Of a stretch of DNA of 64,000 nt, positions 1 through 7,518 are shown piece after piece. A model generated the notes under the pieces. It saw nothing but the letters and a program-made list of their open reading frames with translations, did not search any database and had not been told where the DNA came from. The stretch comes from Cetobacterium_A somerae (GTDB lineage: Bacteria > Fusobacteriota > Fusobacteriia > Fusobacteriales > Fusobacteriaceae), in NCBI RefSeq assembly GCF_044784365.2, contig NZ_CP173065.2; one strand, given 5' to 3'. Numbering within the stretch: the stretch's first letter is position 1; every line of letters begins with the position of its first letter. The position numbers were made by a program, and so were the translations under genes.

Positions 1-1
1 A

Positions 2-847
2 AAAATAACTAATATAACTGAAAAGATATTAGAGGATAGAGAGATAAAAATAGTTACGATAGCTGGTCCAAGCTCATCAGGAAAAACAACTTTTAGTAAC
101 AGGTTAAAATTACATTTAATGGCCTCAGAAATAAGACCATTAATGATATCTTTAGATGATTATTATGTAAATAGAGATCAAATTCCTATTGACGAAAATG
201 GAAAAAAGGATTTTGAAACAATAAAAGCTCTTGATATAGAACTTTTAAATAAAAACTTGAGAGATTTAATGCTTGAAAGAGAAGTAGAGATTCCAAAGTA
301 TGACTTTACAAGTGGTCAAAGAAAAGAAAAAGGGGAAATAGTAAAAATATCTAAAAATACAATTATAATTCTAGAGGGAATACATGGTTTAAATAATAGT
401 TTGATTGAAGGGATTTCTCAAAGTCACATTTTTAAAATTTATATTAGTTGTTTAACTCAATTGAATATAGATGCCCATAATAGAATAAAAACTAGTATTG
501 TAAGAAAAATGAGAAGAATAGTTAGAGATAGTATTTCAAGAAATTTTGATGCAGAAGAAACTTTAGAGATGTGGAGTAGAGTTAGAAAAGGAGAAAGCAA
601 AAATATATTTCCATATCAAGAGAATGCTGATGTTATATTTGATACAAGTTTAGCTTATGAAATAGGTGTTTTAAAACCAGCTGTGGAGAGAGAGTTAATT
701 AAAATAAAGATGAGTAGTCCACATTATGATGAAGCTAGAAAACTTTTAAGATTATTAAGTTATTTTACAACAATTTCAGATAGATATGTACCAGATGAAT
801 CTATATTAAAAGAGTTTATAGGTGGAAGTTATTTTTACAATTACTAA
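2..847 (+). CDS. Uridine kinase / PRK-family nucleoside kinase, 5'-truncated by window edge
   Basis: The frame is open from base 2, upstream of the first ATG at 119, and it encodes a Walker A loop (GPSSSGKTTF, bases 74-103). The visible 281 residues are therefore the C-terminal kinase half of a longer protein. Other PRK/uridine-kinase marks are the SLDDYY motif and the ILEGIHGLN stretch. The family phosphorylates uridine or related nucleosides with ATP or GTP in pyrimidine salvage. In low-GC anaerobes this fold often follows a TGS/ThrRS-like N-terminal region, which would lie outside the window. The exact substrate cannot be told from sequence. The gene ends at a hairpin that it shares with the convergent folate operon. 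Confidence 0.8.
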   Translation, partial: KITNITEKILEDREIKIVTIAGPSSSGKTTFSNRLKLHLMASEIRPLMISLDDYYVNRDQIPIDENGKKDFETIKALDIELLNKNLRDLMLEREVEIPKYDFTSGQRKEKGEIVKISKNTIIILEGIHGLNNSLIEGISQSHIFKIYISCLTQLNIDAHNRIKTSIVRKMRRIVRDSISRNFDAEETLEMWSRVRKGESKNIFPYQENADVIFDTSLAYEIGVLKPAVERELIKIKMSSPHYDEARKLLRLLSYFTTISDRYVPDESILKEFIGGSYFYNY

Positions 848-855
848 ATAAATTG

Positions 856-887
856 TTAGGAGAGCGATGAGGCTCTCCTAAGTTTAA
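856..887. terminator. Convergent bidirectional hairpin between uridine kinase and folP
   Basis: A 10-bp perfect stem (856-865 with 872-881) has a 6-nt loop, GATGAG. Short T-rich stretches flank it on both sides, so it could end the plus-strand kinase transcript and the minus-strand folate operon. The T tracts are weak. Confidence 0.6.
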
Positions 888-1711
888 TTACTTTTAGAAT
901 AATAAATAATTTTATCAATAATGGATAAAGCTTTTTTATGCTCTAAGACATTATGAACACGAATTATTTTTGCTCCATTGAGGATGCCCAATGTATTAAC
1001 AGCAATAGTTCCCTCAACTCTATCGTTAGGATTAAGATTTAAATCTTTTCCTATGAAACCTTTTTTAGAAACACCTAATAAAATAGGAGCTATAAAATTA
1101 AGTTCTTTTAAGCGATTTAAAACTTCAATATTTTCATCATAACCTTTTCCAAATCCAATTCCAGGATCGATTATAATTTTATTTGGATTAAGTCCGTTTT
1201 TTTCTGCAATTTCAAAAGTTTTTTTAAAGAATTTTTTTATAGAAAGAATGATATCCTCTTCATAAATTTTTGAATCTTGATTATGCATAGCAATGACAAC
1301 ACAATTATACTTTGCAGCAATTTGAGCCATTTCGCCATTGTCTTTTTGAAGTCCCCAAACATCGTTGATAATATGAGCACCAGCTTTAATTGCCGCTTCA
1401 GCAACTTCAGCTCTATAAGTATCAATAGATATAATGCAATCTAACTCTTTTGATATTTTTTTTATAATTGGAATAACTCTATTTATTTCAGTTGTTAAAT
1501 CAACCTCTTCATGTCCAGGTCGAGTTGATTGTCCACCTATATCAATGATGTGAGCTCCTTGAGCAACTAAAATTTTGGCATGTTCGAAAGCTAAATCAAT
1601 AGAATTAAATTTTCCACCATCAGAAAATGAATCAGGAGTAACATTTAAAATCCCCATAATTAGAGTTTCTTTATTTAAAATAAAAGTTTTACCTTGAGAT
1701 GAAAAAGTCAT
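884..1711 (-). CDS. folP: Dihydropteroate synthase
   Basis: FolP condenses p-aminobenzoate with 6-hydroxymethyl-7,8-dihydropterin diphosphate to give dihydropteroate; it is a cytosolic TIM barrel and the target of sulfonamides. The 275-residue protein has normal family length. It carries the pterin-binding signature near the N terminus (GILNVTPDSFSDGG), the IDIGGQSTRPG motif, and the later barrel elements IIDPGIGFGKG and RVHNV. It is the last gene of a minus-strand operon and starts 9 bases after the folBK stop, with GGAGG upstream of the ATG. All three neighbours act in the same pathway, which makes the assignment secure. Confidence 0.95.
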   Translation of the reverse strand: MTFSSQGKTFILNKETLIMGILNVTPDSFSDGGKFNSIDLAFEHAKILVAQGAHIIDIGGQSTRPGHEEVDLTTEINRVIPIIKKISKELDCIISIDTYRAEVAEAAIKAGAHIINDVWGLQKDNGEMAQIAAKYNCVVIAMHNQDSKIYEEDIILSIKKFFKKTFEIAEKNGLNPNKIIIDPGIGFGKGYDENIEVLNRLKELNFIAPILLGVSKKGFIGKDLNLNPNDRVEGTIAVNTLGILNGAKIIRVHNVLEHKKALSIIDKIIYYSKSN

Positions 1712-1720
1712 AATAACCTC

Positions 1721-2542
1721 CTATAAAGATTTATCAAGTATTCTTTTTAATGTTGAAATATATTTGTTTTCTAAAGGATGAATAACATTTGGAGCGATTT
1801 CATTTAATGGATCTAGAACAAATGAACGCTCACACATCCAAGGGTGAGGGATAGCTAAATTTTCCTCTTCAACAATTAGATTGTTAAAAAGTAAGATATC
1901 TATATCAATAACTCTAGGCCCCCATTTTATTTCACGTACTCTTCCCATTATAATTTCAATGTCAAGAAGCTTTTCTAAAAGCTCTTCCGGAGTAAAAAGA
2001 GTTTCAATTTTAAGGCAAGCATTTAAAAAGTTATCTTGTATAATGTCACCAAAAGGTTCAGTTTCTAAGAAATTACTGACCTTAATTACTTGAGTATTTT
2101 CAAGGTTTGATATGTGAGAGATAGCAGTATCTAAATTAAATTTTAAATCTCCAATATTTGTACCTATAGAGAGGTATGAAATATTTCTAGAACGTGAAAT
2201 TTCAACTGCGACATAATCAAAATGCTTTTTAATAGGAGCCCAAGGCTTTTTTATTTTAACTGTAACGTTTTTAATAAGAGAATACTTTATAAGAATCTCT
2301 TTAGCGATTGCTTCAGCAAGAGCTTCAATTAAGTCAAATGATTTTGAAAAGAAAACCTTTTTCACATCATCAGAAACGAATCCATAGTGTGTAGAATGAT
2401 TTAAATCATCATTAACACCAGCTTTTCTAGTACAAGTTTCCATTTCAATGGAAATAATAAATTTTTGTTGTAAAAATTTTTCTTCAGCAAAAACTCCATG
2501 ATTTCCTATAAATTCTAAATTTTTAATATATATTTTATCCAT
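1721..2542 (-). CDS. Fused dihydroneopterin aldolase / HPPK (FolB-FolK)
   Basis: One 273-residue chain carries two consecutive folate enzymes. Residues about 1-118 resemble FolB, which cleaves dihydroneopterin to 6-hydroxymethyldihydropterin and glycolaldehyde. Residues about 122-273 resemble FolK, which pyrophosphorylates that product. FolK marks are SYLSIGTNIGD at its start, the WGPRVIDIDILLF metal/ATP motif, and IPHPWMCERSFVL. The two catalytic steps are sequential, so the fusion links consecutive reactions. The gene sits between folE (12-base gap) and folP (9-base gap) on the minus strand. FolB-FolK fusions are known in other bacteria. Confidence 0.93.
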   Translation of the reverse strand: MDKIYIKNLEFIGNHGVFAEEKFLQQKFIISIEMETCTRKAGVNDDLNHSTHYGFVSDDVKKVFFSKSFDLIEALAEAIAKEILIKYSLIKNVTVKIKKPWAPIKKHFDYVAVEISRSRNISYLSIGTNIGDLKFNLDTAISHISNLENTQVIKVSNFLETEPFGDIIQDNFLNACLKIETLFTPEELLEKLLDIEIIMGRVREIKWGPRVIDIDILLFNNLIVEEENLAIPHPWMCERSFVLDPLNEIAPNVIHPLENKYISTLKRILDKSL

Positions 2543-2554
2543 AAAATTCTCCCT

Positions 2555-3109
2555 CTAATTTTTAACTAAAGTTAAAAATTCTGTTTTTAAACTATTGTTA
2601 GTGTTGAAAATACCTTTTGAAGATGTTGTAGTAACTTTAGTACCAATAGATTTTACTCCTCTCATAGTCATGCACATATGTTCGGCTTCCATTAAAATAT
2701 ATACTCCTTGACACTCAAGTCCTTTATAGATTGTTTCGGCAATTTCGTCGCAAAGTCTTTCTTGTAACTGTGGTCTTTTACAATAAGCCTCAATAACTTT
2801 TATAATATCTCCAAAGCCAACAATTTTGTTATTAGGAATATAGCCAACAGAAATTTTACCAAAAAAAGGTAAAAAATGATGTTCACACATAGAATGAAAA
2901 GAAATATTTTTTTCAATGATTAAGTCATTATTTTGTATTGGGAATGTTCTTTTTAAAAAGTCATAAGGATTTAAAAGAAGACCTGAAAAAATCTCTTTAT
3001 AAAAAGTTTCAATTCGTTCAGGTGTGTTTTCAATAACTTCATCAGAGATTAAGTTATTGTCGTTGTTTATTTCAAGAATTATATTTTTAATATGTGTTTT
3101 TAAATTCAT
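2555..3109 (-). CDS. folE: GTP cyclohydrolase I
   Basis: FolE converts GTP to 7,8-dihydroneopterin triphosphate, the first committed step of folate synthesis. The 184-residue protein has the family's zinc and active-site motifs: SMCEHHFLPFFGK, the YCKRPQLQERLCDEIA segment, and GVYILMEAEHMCMTMRGV. It is the first gene of the minus-strand folate operon. The start is supported by GAGGTGAT just upstream of the ATG, and an extended -10 element lies about 30 bases before the start. No riboswitch was seen in the short leader. Confidence 0.95.
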   Translation of the reverse strand: MNLKTHIKNIILEINNDNNLISDEVIENTPERIETFYKEIFSGLLLNPYDFLKRTFPIQNNDLIIEKNISFHSMCEHHFLPFFGKISVGYIPNNKIVGFGDIIKVIEAYCKRPQLQERLCDEIAETIYKGLECQGVYILMEAEHMCMTMRGVKSIGTKVTTTSSKGIFNTNNSLKTEFLTLVKN

Positions 3110-3131
3110 TAAATCACCTCAAAAGTTTGAT

Positions 3132-3145
3132 ATAAATTAATTATA
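3132..3145 (-). promoter_or_regulatory. Extended -10 promoter for folE operon
   Basis: On the minus strand TGATATAAT (TATAAT at 3140-3145) lies 31 bases before the folE start. No good -35 hexamer is present at 16-18 bp, so recognition probably relies on the TGn extension. The same TATTCTATGATATAAT string occurs before the acyltransferase gene at 37.6 kb. Confidence 0.55.
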
Positions 3146-3195
3146 TCATAGAATAGTAGAGGTAAAAAACTTAAAGTTTTGTAAAGAAAAAATGC

Positions 3196-3224
3196 TTGAC
3201 AAAAAATATAAATATAGATATAAT
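3196..3224 (+). promoter_or_regulatory. Consensus sigma-70 promoter for ylxM-ffh-rpsP
   Basis: TTGACA (3196-3201), a 17-bp spacer and TATAAT (3219-3224) match the textbook consensus exactly. The predicted transcription start near 3231 is only about 8 bases before the ylxM ATG, which implies an almost leaderless message. Confidence 0.85.
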
Positions 3225-3238
3225 ATGTTGGTGATATT

Positions 3239-3550
3239 ATGGAATTGAATGAGATGTTAGAAGTCTCTATTCTGCTTGACTATTATAGAAATCTTTTAAG
3301 TGATAGACAAAAAGAATATTTGTTAGAGCACTTCGAGGAAGACCTATCTCTTACAGAGATTGGAAAGAAGTATAATGTAAGTAGACAAGCTGTCTATGAT
3401 AACATAAGAAGAGGAATAAAAATTTTGAGAGATTATGAAGAAAAGATAGGATTTCATAAAAGAGATTTAGAATTACTATCACAGTTAAAAGAGCTGAAAA
3501 AAGATTTCACAATTAAAAAACTGGATGAAATAATCGAAAAAAACTTTTAG
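3239..3550 (+). CDS. ylxM: YlxM-type helix-turn-helix protein (UPF0122)
   Basis: This 103-residue protein resembles the YlxM/p13 family encoded just ahead of ffh in many low-GC bacteria and linked to the signal recognition particle operon. A sigma-factor-like helix-turn-helix is visible at about residues 20-60 (SDRQKEYLLEHF, then LTEIGKKYNVSRQAVYDNI). The C terminus is a charged helix. The ATG lies about 8 bases from the predicted transcription start, with only GGTGAT available as a ribosome-binding site. An in-frame ATG at 3254 is an alternative start but would remove conserved N-terminal residues. It is followed after 11 bases by ffh. Confidence 0.9.
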   Translation: MELNEMLEVSILLDYYRNLLSDRQKEYLLEHFEEDLSLTEIGKKYNVSRQAVYDNIRRGIKILRDYEEKIGFHKRDLELLSQLKELKKDFTIKKLDEIIEKNF

Positions 3551-3561
3551 TAGGGGTGGCC

Positions 3562-4905
3562 ATGTTAGAAAATTTAGGAAATAGATTCCAAGACATAATG
3601 AAAAAAGTAAGAGGTCATGGAAAACTAAGCGAAAGTAATATAAAAGAGGCTTTACGTGAAGTTAGAATGTCTTTACTAGAGGCCGATGTAAACTACAAAG
3701 TTGTTAAAGAATTTGTTGCAAAGATTCAAGAGAAAGCTATTGGAGCTGAAGTTTTAACTGGAATTAATCCAGGGCAGCAATTTATAAAAATAGTAAATGA
3801 TGAGTTGGTAGAGTTATTAGGTGGTACAAACTCTAGACTTACAAAAAGTGCTAAAAATCCTACAGTAGTAATGCTTGCGGGACTTCAAGGTGCTGGAAAA
3901 ACAACTTTTGCAGGTAAATTAGCAAAATACTTAAAAAAACAAGGTGAAAAGCCATACTTAATAGGAGCAGATATTTATAGACCTGCTGCTATGAAGCAGT
4001 TAGAGGTTTTAGCACAACAAGTTGGTGTTGATGTTTACTTTGAACTTGGAAGTAATGATGCTGTTGGAATTTGTGAAAGAGGTTTAGAAAAAGCAAAAGA
4101 AGCTGGAGCAACATATCTAATTATAGATACTGCTGGAAGATTACATATAGATGAAAAATTAATGGAAGAGTTAAAAGAGGTTAAAAAAGTTGTGAGACCT
4201 CAAGAAATTCTGCTAGTAGTTGATGCGATGATAGGACAAGATGCAGTTAATCTTGCTCAATCATTTAATAACGCATTAAGTATTGATGGAGTTGTACTTA
4301 CAAAATTTGATGGAGATACTAGAGGTGGAGCAGCATTATCTGTTAAATCTGTAGTTGGAAAACCTATTAAATTTGTAGGAACTGGAGAAAAAATTGATGA
4401 CTTAGAGTTATTTCATCCTGAAAGATTAGCTTCAAGAATTCTTGGAATGGGAGATGTAGTTTCTTTAGTTGAAAAGGCACAAGAAGCAATTGGTGAAGAG
4501 GATGCTAAATCTCTTGAGGAGAAAATTAGAACTCAAAAGTTTGATTTAGATGATTTCTTAAAGCAATTACAAAATATAAAAAAATTAGGTTCTCTAGGAA
4601 ACATATTAAAAATGATTCCTGGTATGGGACAAATTGGAGATTTAGCACCAGCTGAAAAAGAGATGAAAAAAGTTGAGGCTATTATTCAATCAATGACTAG
4701 AGAGGAAAGAAAAAAACCTGAAATATTAAAAGCTAGTCGTAAGCTAAGAATTGCAAAAGGTAGTGGAACAGAAGTTGCTGACATTAATAAGCTACTGAAA
4801 CAATTTGAACAAATGAGAGAAATGATGAAAATGTTCTCAACTGGAAAGTTCCCACAACTTCCTGGAATGGGTGGAAGAAAAGGTGGAATGAAGTTTCCAT
4901 TTTAA
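3562..4905 (+). CDS. ffh: Signal recognition particle protein Ffh (SRP54)
   Basis: Ffh is the GTPase that binds 4.5S/SRP RNA and signal sequences and delivers ribosomes to FtsY at the membrane. The 447 residues show the N domain, then the G domain with GLQGAGKTTFAGKLA, DTAGRLHID and TKFDGDTRGG. The methionine-rich M domain follows, ending in MREMMKMFSTGKFPQLPGMG. I start it at the ATG at 3562, because AGGGG at 3552-3556 is then correctly spaced. A GTG two codons earlier (3556) would overlap that ribosome-binding site. It lies in an operon with ylxM and rpsP. Confidence 0.95.
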   Translation: MLENLGNRFQDIMKKVRGHGKLSESNIKEALREVRMSLLEADVNYKVVKEFVAKIQEKAIGAEVLTGINPGQQFIKIVNDELVELLGGTNSRLTKSAKNPTVVMLAGLQGAGKTTFAGKLAKYLKKQGEKPYLIGADIYRPAAMKQLEVLAQQVGVDVYFELGSNDAVGICERGLEKAKEAGATYLIIDTAGRLHIDEKLMEELKEVKKVVRPQEILLVVDAMIGQDAVNLAQSFNNALSIDGVVLTKFDGDTRGGAALSVKSVVGKPIKFVGTGEKIDDLELFHPERLASRILGMGDVVSLVEKAQEAIGEEDAKSLEEKIRTQKFDLDDFLKQLQNIKKLGSLGNILKMIPGMGQIGDLAPAEKEMKKVEAIIQSMTREERKKPEILKASRKLRIAKGSGTEVADINKLLKQFEQMREMMKMFSTGKFPQLPGMGGRKGGMKFPF

Positions 4906-4971
4906 ATAGAGAAAAATAGAGGCAATACCAAAAATAAAAAAATAGAAATATAAAAGGAGAAGTGATTTTAG

Positions 4972-5235
4972 ATGTTAAAATTAAGATTAACTAGAATGGG
5001 AAGCAAAAAGAGACCTGTATACAGAATAGCTGCAATGGAAGCTTTATCAAGAAGAGATGGAAAAGCAGTAGCTTACTTAGGAAACTACTATCCATTAGAA
5101 GAAGGAAAAGTAACTCTTAAAGAAGAGGAGATTGTAAAATTCCTTATGAACGGAGCACAACCTACAAGAACAGTTAAGTCATTATTAGACAAAGCTGGAG
5201 TTTGGGCAAAGTTCGAAGCTGCAAAGAAAAACTAA
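4972..5235 (+). CDS. rpsP: 30S ribosomal protein S16
   Basis: The 87-residue protein has the family's N-terminal MLKLRLTRMGSKKRPVYRI block and the normal length. S16 binds 16S rRNA early in small-subunit assembly. It follows ffh by 66 bases, with GGAGA upstream. In many bacteria rpsP is followed by rimM, trmD and rplS; here the transcript instead ends at a strong terminator directly after rpsP, so that set must lie elsewhere. Confidence 0.96.
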   Translation: MLKLRLTRMGSKKRPVYRIAAMEALSRRDGKAVAYLGNYYPLEEGKVTLKEEEIVKFLMNGAQPTRTVKSLLDKAGVWAKFEAAKKN

Positions 5236-5247
5236 TTCTAAGAATTT

Positions 5248-5273
5248 AGGTGCCTGTAAAGGCACCTTTTTTT
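5248..5273 (+). terminator. Intrinsic terminator after rpsP
   Basis: A 7-bp stem, AGGTGCC (5248-5254) with GGCACCT (5261-5267), has a 6-base loop and is followed by a 7-T run. Confidence 0.9.
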
Positions 5274-5283
5274 CTGTTTGTGT

Positions 5284-5313
5284 TAGACATTGATTATTAA
5301 AATGTGGTATAAT
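5284..5313 (+). promoter_or_regulatory. Promoter for tex
   Basis: TGGTATAAT (TATAAT at 5308-5313) is an extended -10. A weak TAGACA (5284-5289) lies 18 bp upstream. The TGGTA extension recurs at the tRNA and 5S promoters of this window. Confidence 0.65.
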
Positions 5314-5349
5314 ACAAGGTAAATTCAACTATGAAAAGGAGATGGATTA

Positions 5350-7515
5350 ATGGATACACTCTTTAATAGAATTGCAAAAGAAATGGGATTAAAAGTTGAA
5401 CAAGTTGCAAACACGATAAAACTTTTAGATGAAGGATCAACAGTACCATTTATAGCAAGATATAGAAAAGAAGTTACTGAGAATTTAGATGAAACAAATA
5501 TTTTAAAAATATCAGAATTAATAACTTACTTAAGAAACTTAGAAATAAGAAAAGAAGAGGTTATTAGATTAATCGAAGAACAAGGAAAGTTAACAGATGA
5601 GTTAAAAAATCAAATACTTTTAGCTGAAAAACTTCAGATGGTAGAAGATTTATATTTTCCTTATAAGAAAAAAAGAAAAACAAAAGCAGACGTAGCAAAA
5701 GAACAAGGATTAGAACCTTTAGCTGAAAAAATCTACCAATTAAAAACTTTAGATGAACTTGAGAAAGAAAGTTTAGCATTCATAAATGAAGAGGTAGAAA
5801 GTGTAGAAAAAGCTATTGAAGGAGCAAAATTAATTGTAGCTCAAAATCTTTCGGAGACATTAGAGTATAGAGAGAGATTAAGAGAAGATATGCTAAAAAA
5901 AGCTATTATAGTTGCCAAGAAAAGTAAAAAAGCAGAAGAGCTTGATACAAAACAGATATATAAAGATTATTATGAATATACTGAACCTGTAAAAAAAGCT
6001 TTATCTCATAGAATTTTAGCTTTAAATAGAGGAGAAAATGAGGGAGTATTAACAGTTTCTTTAAATTTTGAAGAAAAAGATAGAGAAAGTGTAGAAAGAT
6101 ACTTATTAAAAGATTTTAAAAATAAAGAGTTAAACTTTTTACACAAAGAAATTGTAGTTGATGCTTTAGATAGATTGATTTTACCTTCTATTGAAAGAGA
6201 AGTTAGAAATATTCTAACAGAAAAAGCAGAAGATGAGGCTATTGTAGTATTTAAAGAAAATTTAAAAAATCTTTTAATGCAACCTCCACTTCATGAAAAA
6301 AATATCTTAGCTTTGGATCCTGGTTATAGAACAGGATGTAAAGTGGCAGTTATAGATAAAAATGGATTTTTTAGAGAAAATACAGTATTTTATTTAGTAA
6401 AAGAAATGCATCATGAGAATCAGTTAAAAGATGCTGAAAGAAAAATGAAGGATTTCATAAAAAAATATAACATAGACATAATTGTTATTGGAAATGGAAC
6501 TGCTTCAAGAGAGACAGAAAGTTTTGTAGCTAAAGTTTTAAAAACTGTAGATAGTGATGTGAAATACCTAATTGGAAACGAGGCAGGAGCATCAATTTAT
6601 TCAGCTTCTAAAATAGCAGTTGAAGAATTTCCTGATTTAGATGTAACAGTTAGAGGAGCTATTTCAATTGGAAGAAGAATTCAAGATCCTCTAGCAGAGT
6701 TAGTTAAGATTGATCCAAAATCTATTGGAGTAGGTATGTACCAACATGATGTTAATCAAAAAAGGTTAGACCAATCTCTTACAGAAGTTATAGAGTTAGT
6801 GGTAAATAATGTTGGAGTAAATGTAAATACAGCTTCTTGGGCACTACTTTCATATGTTTCTGGAATTAAGAAAAGTGTTGCAAAAAATATAGTAGATTAT
6901 AGAAAAGAGAATGGGAACTTTAAGAATAGAAAAGAGTTATTAAAAGTTAAAGGCTTAGGAGCTAAAGCTTACGAGCAAATGGCTGGTTTCTTAATTATTC
7001 TTGACGGTGAAAATACTTTAGATAATACAATAATCCACCCTGAGTCTTATAAAATTGCTGAAGAAATATTATCATCTGTTAATCTCTCTTTAAAAGAGTA
7101 TGGAGAAGATTTAGTTAAAGCTAAAGAAGTTTTAGAAGGATTTGACTATAAAACATTTGCTCAGAAAAATAGTTATGGATATGAAACAGTAAAAGATATA
7201 TACGAAGCACTGGTTAAAGAAAGAAGAGACCCAAGAGATAGTATTCAAAAACCACTATTAAAATCAGATATATTAAATATAGATAATCTTCAGCCAGGTA
7301 TGGAGTTAGAGGGTACAGTAAGAAATGTAATTAAGTTTGGTGCTTTTATAGATATAGGATTAAAAAATGATGCATTACTTCACATCTCAGAAATATCGGA
7401 TAAATTTATAGATGACCCAAGTAAAGTTCTTTCAGTTGGTCAAATAATAAAGGTTAAAATAAAAGATATAGATAGAGAGAGGGAAAGAGTAGGCTTAACT
7501 AAAAAGGGGCTTTAA
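5350..7515 (+). CDS. tex: Tex-family RNA-binding transcription accessory protein
   Basis: The 721-residue protein has the Tex order: a helical N domain, an RNase H/YqgF-like middle (about 318-450, with ILALDPGYRTGCKVAVID), helix-hairpin-helix repeats (about 485-560, VNTASWALLSYVSGI and VKGLGAKAYEQMAGFL), and a C-terminal S1 RNA-binding domain (about 645-721, PGMELEGTVRNVIKFGAFIDIG). Tex proteins bind nucleic acid and are linked to transcription fidelity and stress tolerance; the exact reaction is not established. It has its own promoter and ends 3 bases before the sensor-like gene, so the two may be cotranscribed. Confidence 0.92.
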   Translation: MDTLFNRIAKEMGLKVEQVANTIKLLDEGSTVPFIARYRKEVTENLDETNILKISELITYLRNLEIRKEEVIRLIEEQGKLTDELKNQILLAEKLQMVEDLYFPYKKKRKTKADVAKEQGLEPLAEKIYQLKTLDELEKESLAFINEEVESVEKAIEGAKLIVAQNLSETLEYRERLREDMLKKAIIVAKKSKKAEELDTKQIYKDYYEYTEPVKKALSHRILALNRGENEGVLTVSLNFEEKDRESVERYLLKDFKNKELNFLHKEIVVDALDRLILPSIEREVRNILTEKAEDEAIVVFKENLKNLLMQPPLHEKNILALDPGYRTGCKVAVIDKNGFFRENTVFYLVKEMHHENQLKDAERKMKDFIKKYNIDIIVIGNGTASRETESFVAKVLKTVDSDVKYLIGNEAGASIYSASKIAVEEFPDLDVTVRGAISIGRRIQDPLAELVKIDPKSIGVGMYQHDVNQKRLDQSLTEVIELVVNNVGVNVNTASWALLSYVSGIKKSVAKNIVDYRKENGNFKNRKELLKVKGLGAKAYEQMAGFLIILDGENTLDNTIIHPESYKIAEEILSSVNLSLKEYGEDLVKAKEVLEGFDYKTFAQKNSYGYETVKDIYEALVKERRDPRDSIQKPLLKSDILNIDNLQPGMELEGTVRNVIKFGAFIDIGLKNDALLHISEISDKFIDDPSKVLSVGQIIKVKIKDIDRERERVGLTKKGL

Positions 7516-7518
7516 AGG

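Noticed and set aside
3556..3561. GTG start for ffh two codons upstream of the ATG
   Set aside because: It overlaps the AGGGG ribosome-binding site that is correctly spaced for the ATG at 3562.
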